From contig JAEYOB010000613.1 in the NCBI GenBank assembly GCA_023412175.1, positions 1 through 6,659 on the forward strand: a stretch of DNA of 6,659 nt, read 5' to 3'. The position numbers were made by a program, and so were the translations under genes. The first letter of the stretch is position 1. Each line of letters opens with the position of its first letter. Below are positions 6,497 through 6,659 of this stretch, piece by piece. Origin of the DNA: Pseudomonadota bacterium. Lineage in GTDB: Bacteria; Pseudomonadota; Alphaproteobacteria; Azospirillales; Azospirillaceae. The notes under the pieces were generated by a model, which worked only from the letters and a program-made list of their open reading frames with translations, was not told the origin of the DNA and searched no databases.

Positions 6497-6659
6497 TCAG
6501 GGGGCGGCGCGCCAGCGCCGGGCCACCGCGGCGAGGCTGTCCGCCGCGGCCAGTTGCCGGGACACCTCGTCTGCGGTCGGTTCGGCAGCCATGGCATCGG
6601 GCGTCGCCAGGACGTCGAGCAGGCCGGCCCAGCGGGTTCCGGCAAGCCGGTCGCGATGC
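6497..6659 (-). CDS. Unrecognised protein, C-terminal 53 codons only
   Basis: A minus-strand frame enters from the right edge and ends at a TGA at 6497-6499. The visible tail begins HRDRLAGTRWAGLLDVLATP and ends AVARRWRAAP; it is Ala/Arg-rich, probably helical, with no membrane segment and no motif I recognise. The frame has strong GC bias at third positions, as the neighbouring real genes do, and its end falls immediately before the candidate motA promoter, which supports it as a real gene. No terminator separates it from motA, so some read-through into motAB is possible. By context it may be another motility protein, but nothing in the visible part shows that. Confidence 0.6.
   Translation of the reverse strand, partial: HRDRLAGTRWAGLLDVLATPDAMAAEPTADEVSRQLAAADSLAAVARRWRAAP

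Noticed and set aside
6508..6528. Possible sigma-54 promoter (TGG and GC elements 10 bases apart) in the tail of the upstream gene
   Set aside because: The -12 half reads TGGC rather than TTGC, the site is inside coding GC-rich sequence, and a stronger recurring element lies closer to motA.

Overview
The window is high-GC DNA from a flagellated Gram-negative bacterium, most likely an alphaproteobacterium. The base composition, the protein sequences and the gene set fit a Rhodospirillales- or Rhodobacterales-like flagellar cluster, but the exact taxon cannot be fixed by eye. Every real gene I can support lies on the minus strand, so transcription runs from high to low coordinates.

In transcription order, the window opens with the last 53 codons of an unrecognised gene (6497-6659). 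A 94-base gap with a candidate promoter follows. Then come motA (5515-6402) and motB (4522-5505), the stator of the flagellar motor. A 151-base gap carries a weak terminator-like hairpin and a second candidate promoter. The next unit is flgE (hook), flgK and flgL (the two hook-filament junction proteins) and the first 192 codons of flgI (P-ring), which runs off the left edge. Spacings in this second unit are 25 bases, a 1-base stop/start overlap, and 11 bases, so it is almost certainly one transcript.

Functionally, MotA/MotB form the ion-driven stator. FlgI forms the periplasmic bushing around the rod. FlgE polymerises into the hook, and FlgK and FlgL are adaptors between hook and filament. 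All key residues I could check are intact, including MotA P173, P222 and E98 and MotB D33. No gene looks broken.

The most interesting non-coding observation is a 30-base element, identical at 19 of 30 positions without gaps, upstream of both motA and flgE. It has the form TAAA-n4-C-TTTAAA-n4-CCGC-n2-TAG and probably co-regulates the stator and hook units. I found no mobile element, CRISPR array, RNA gene or undescribed multi-gene system. The coding part is an ordinary flagellar locus.
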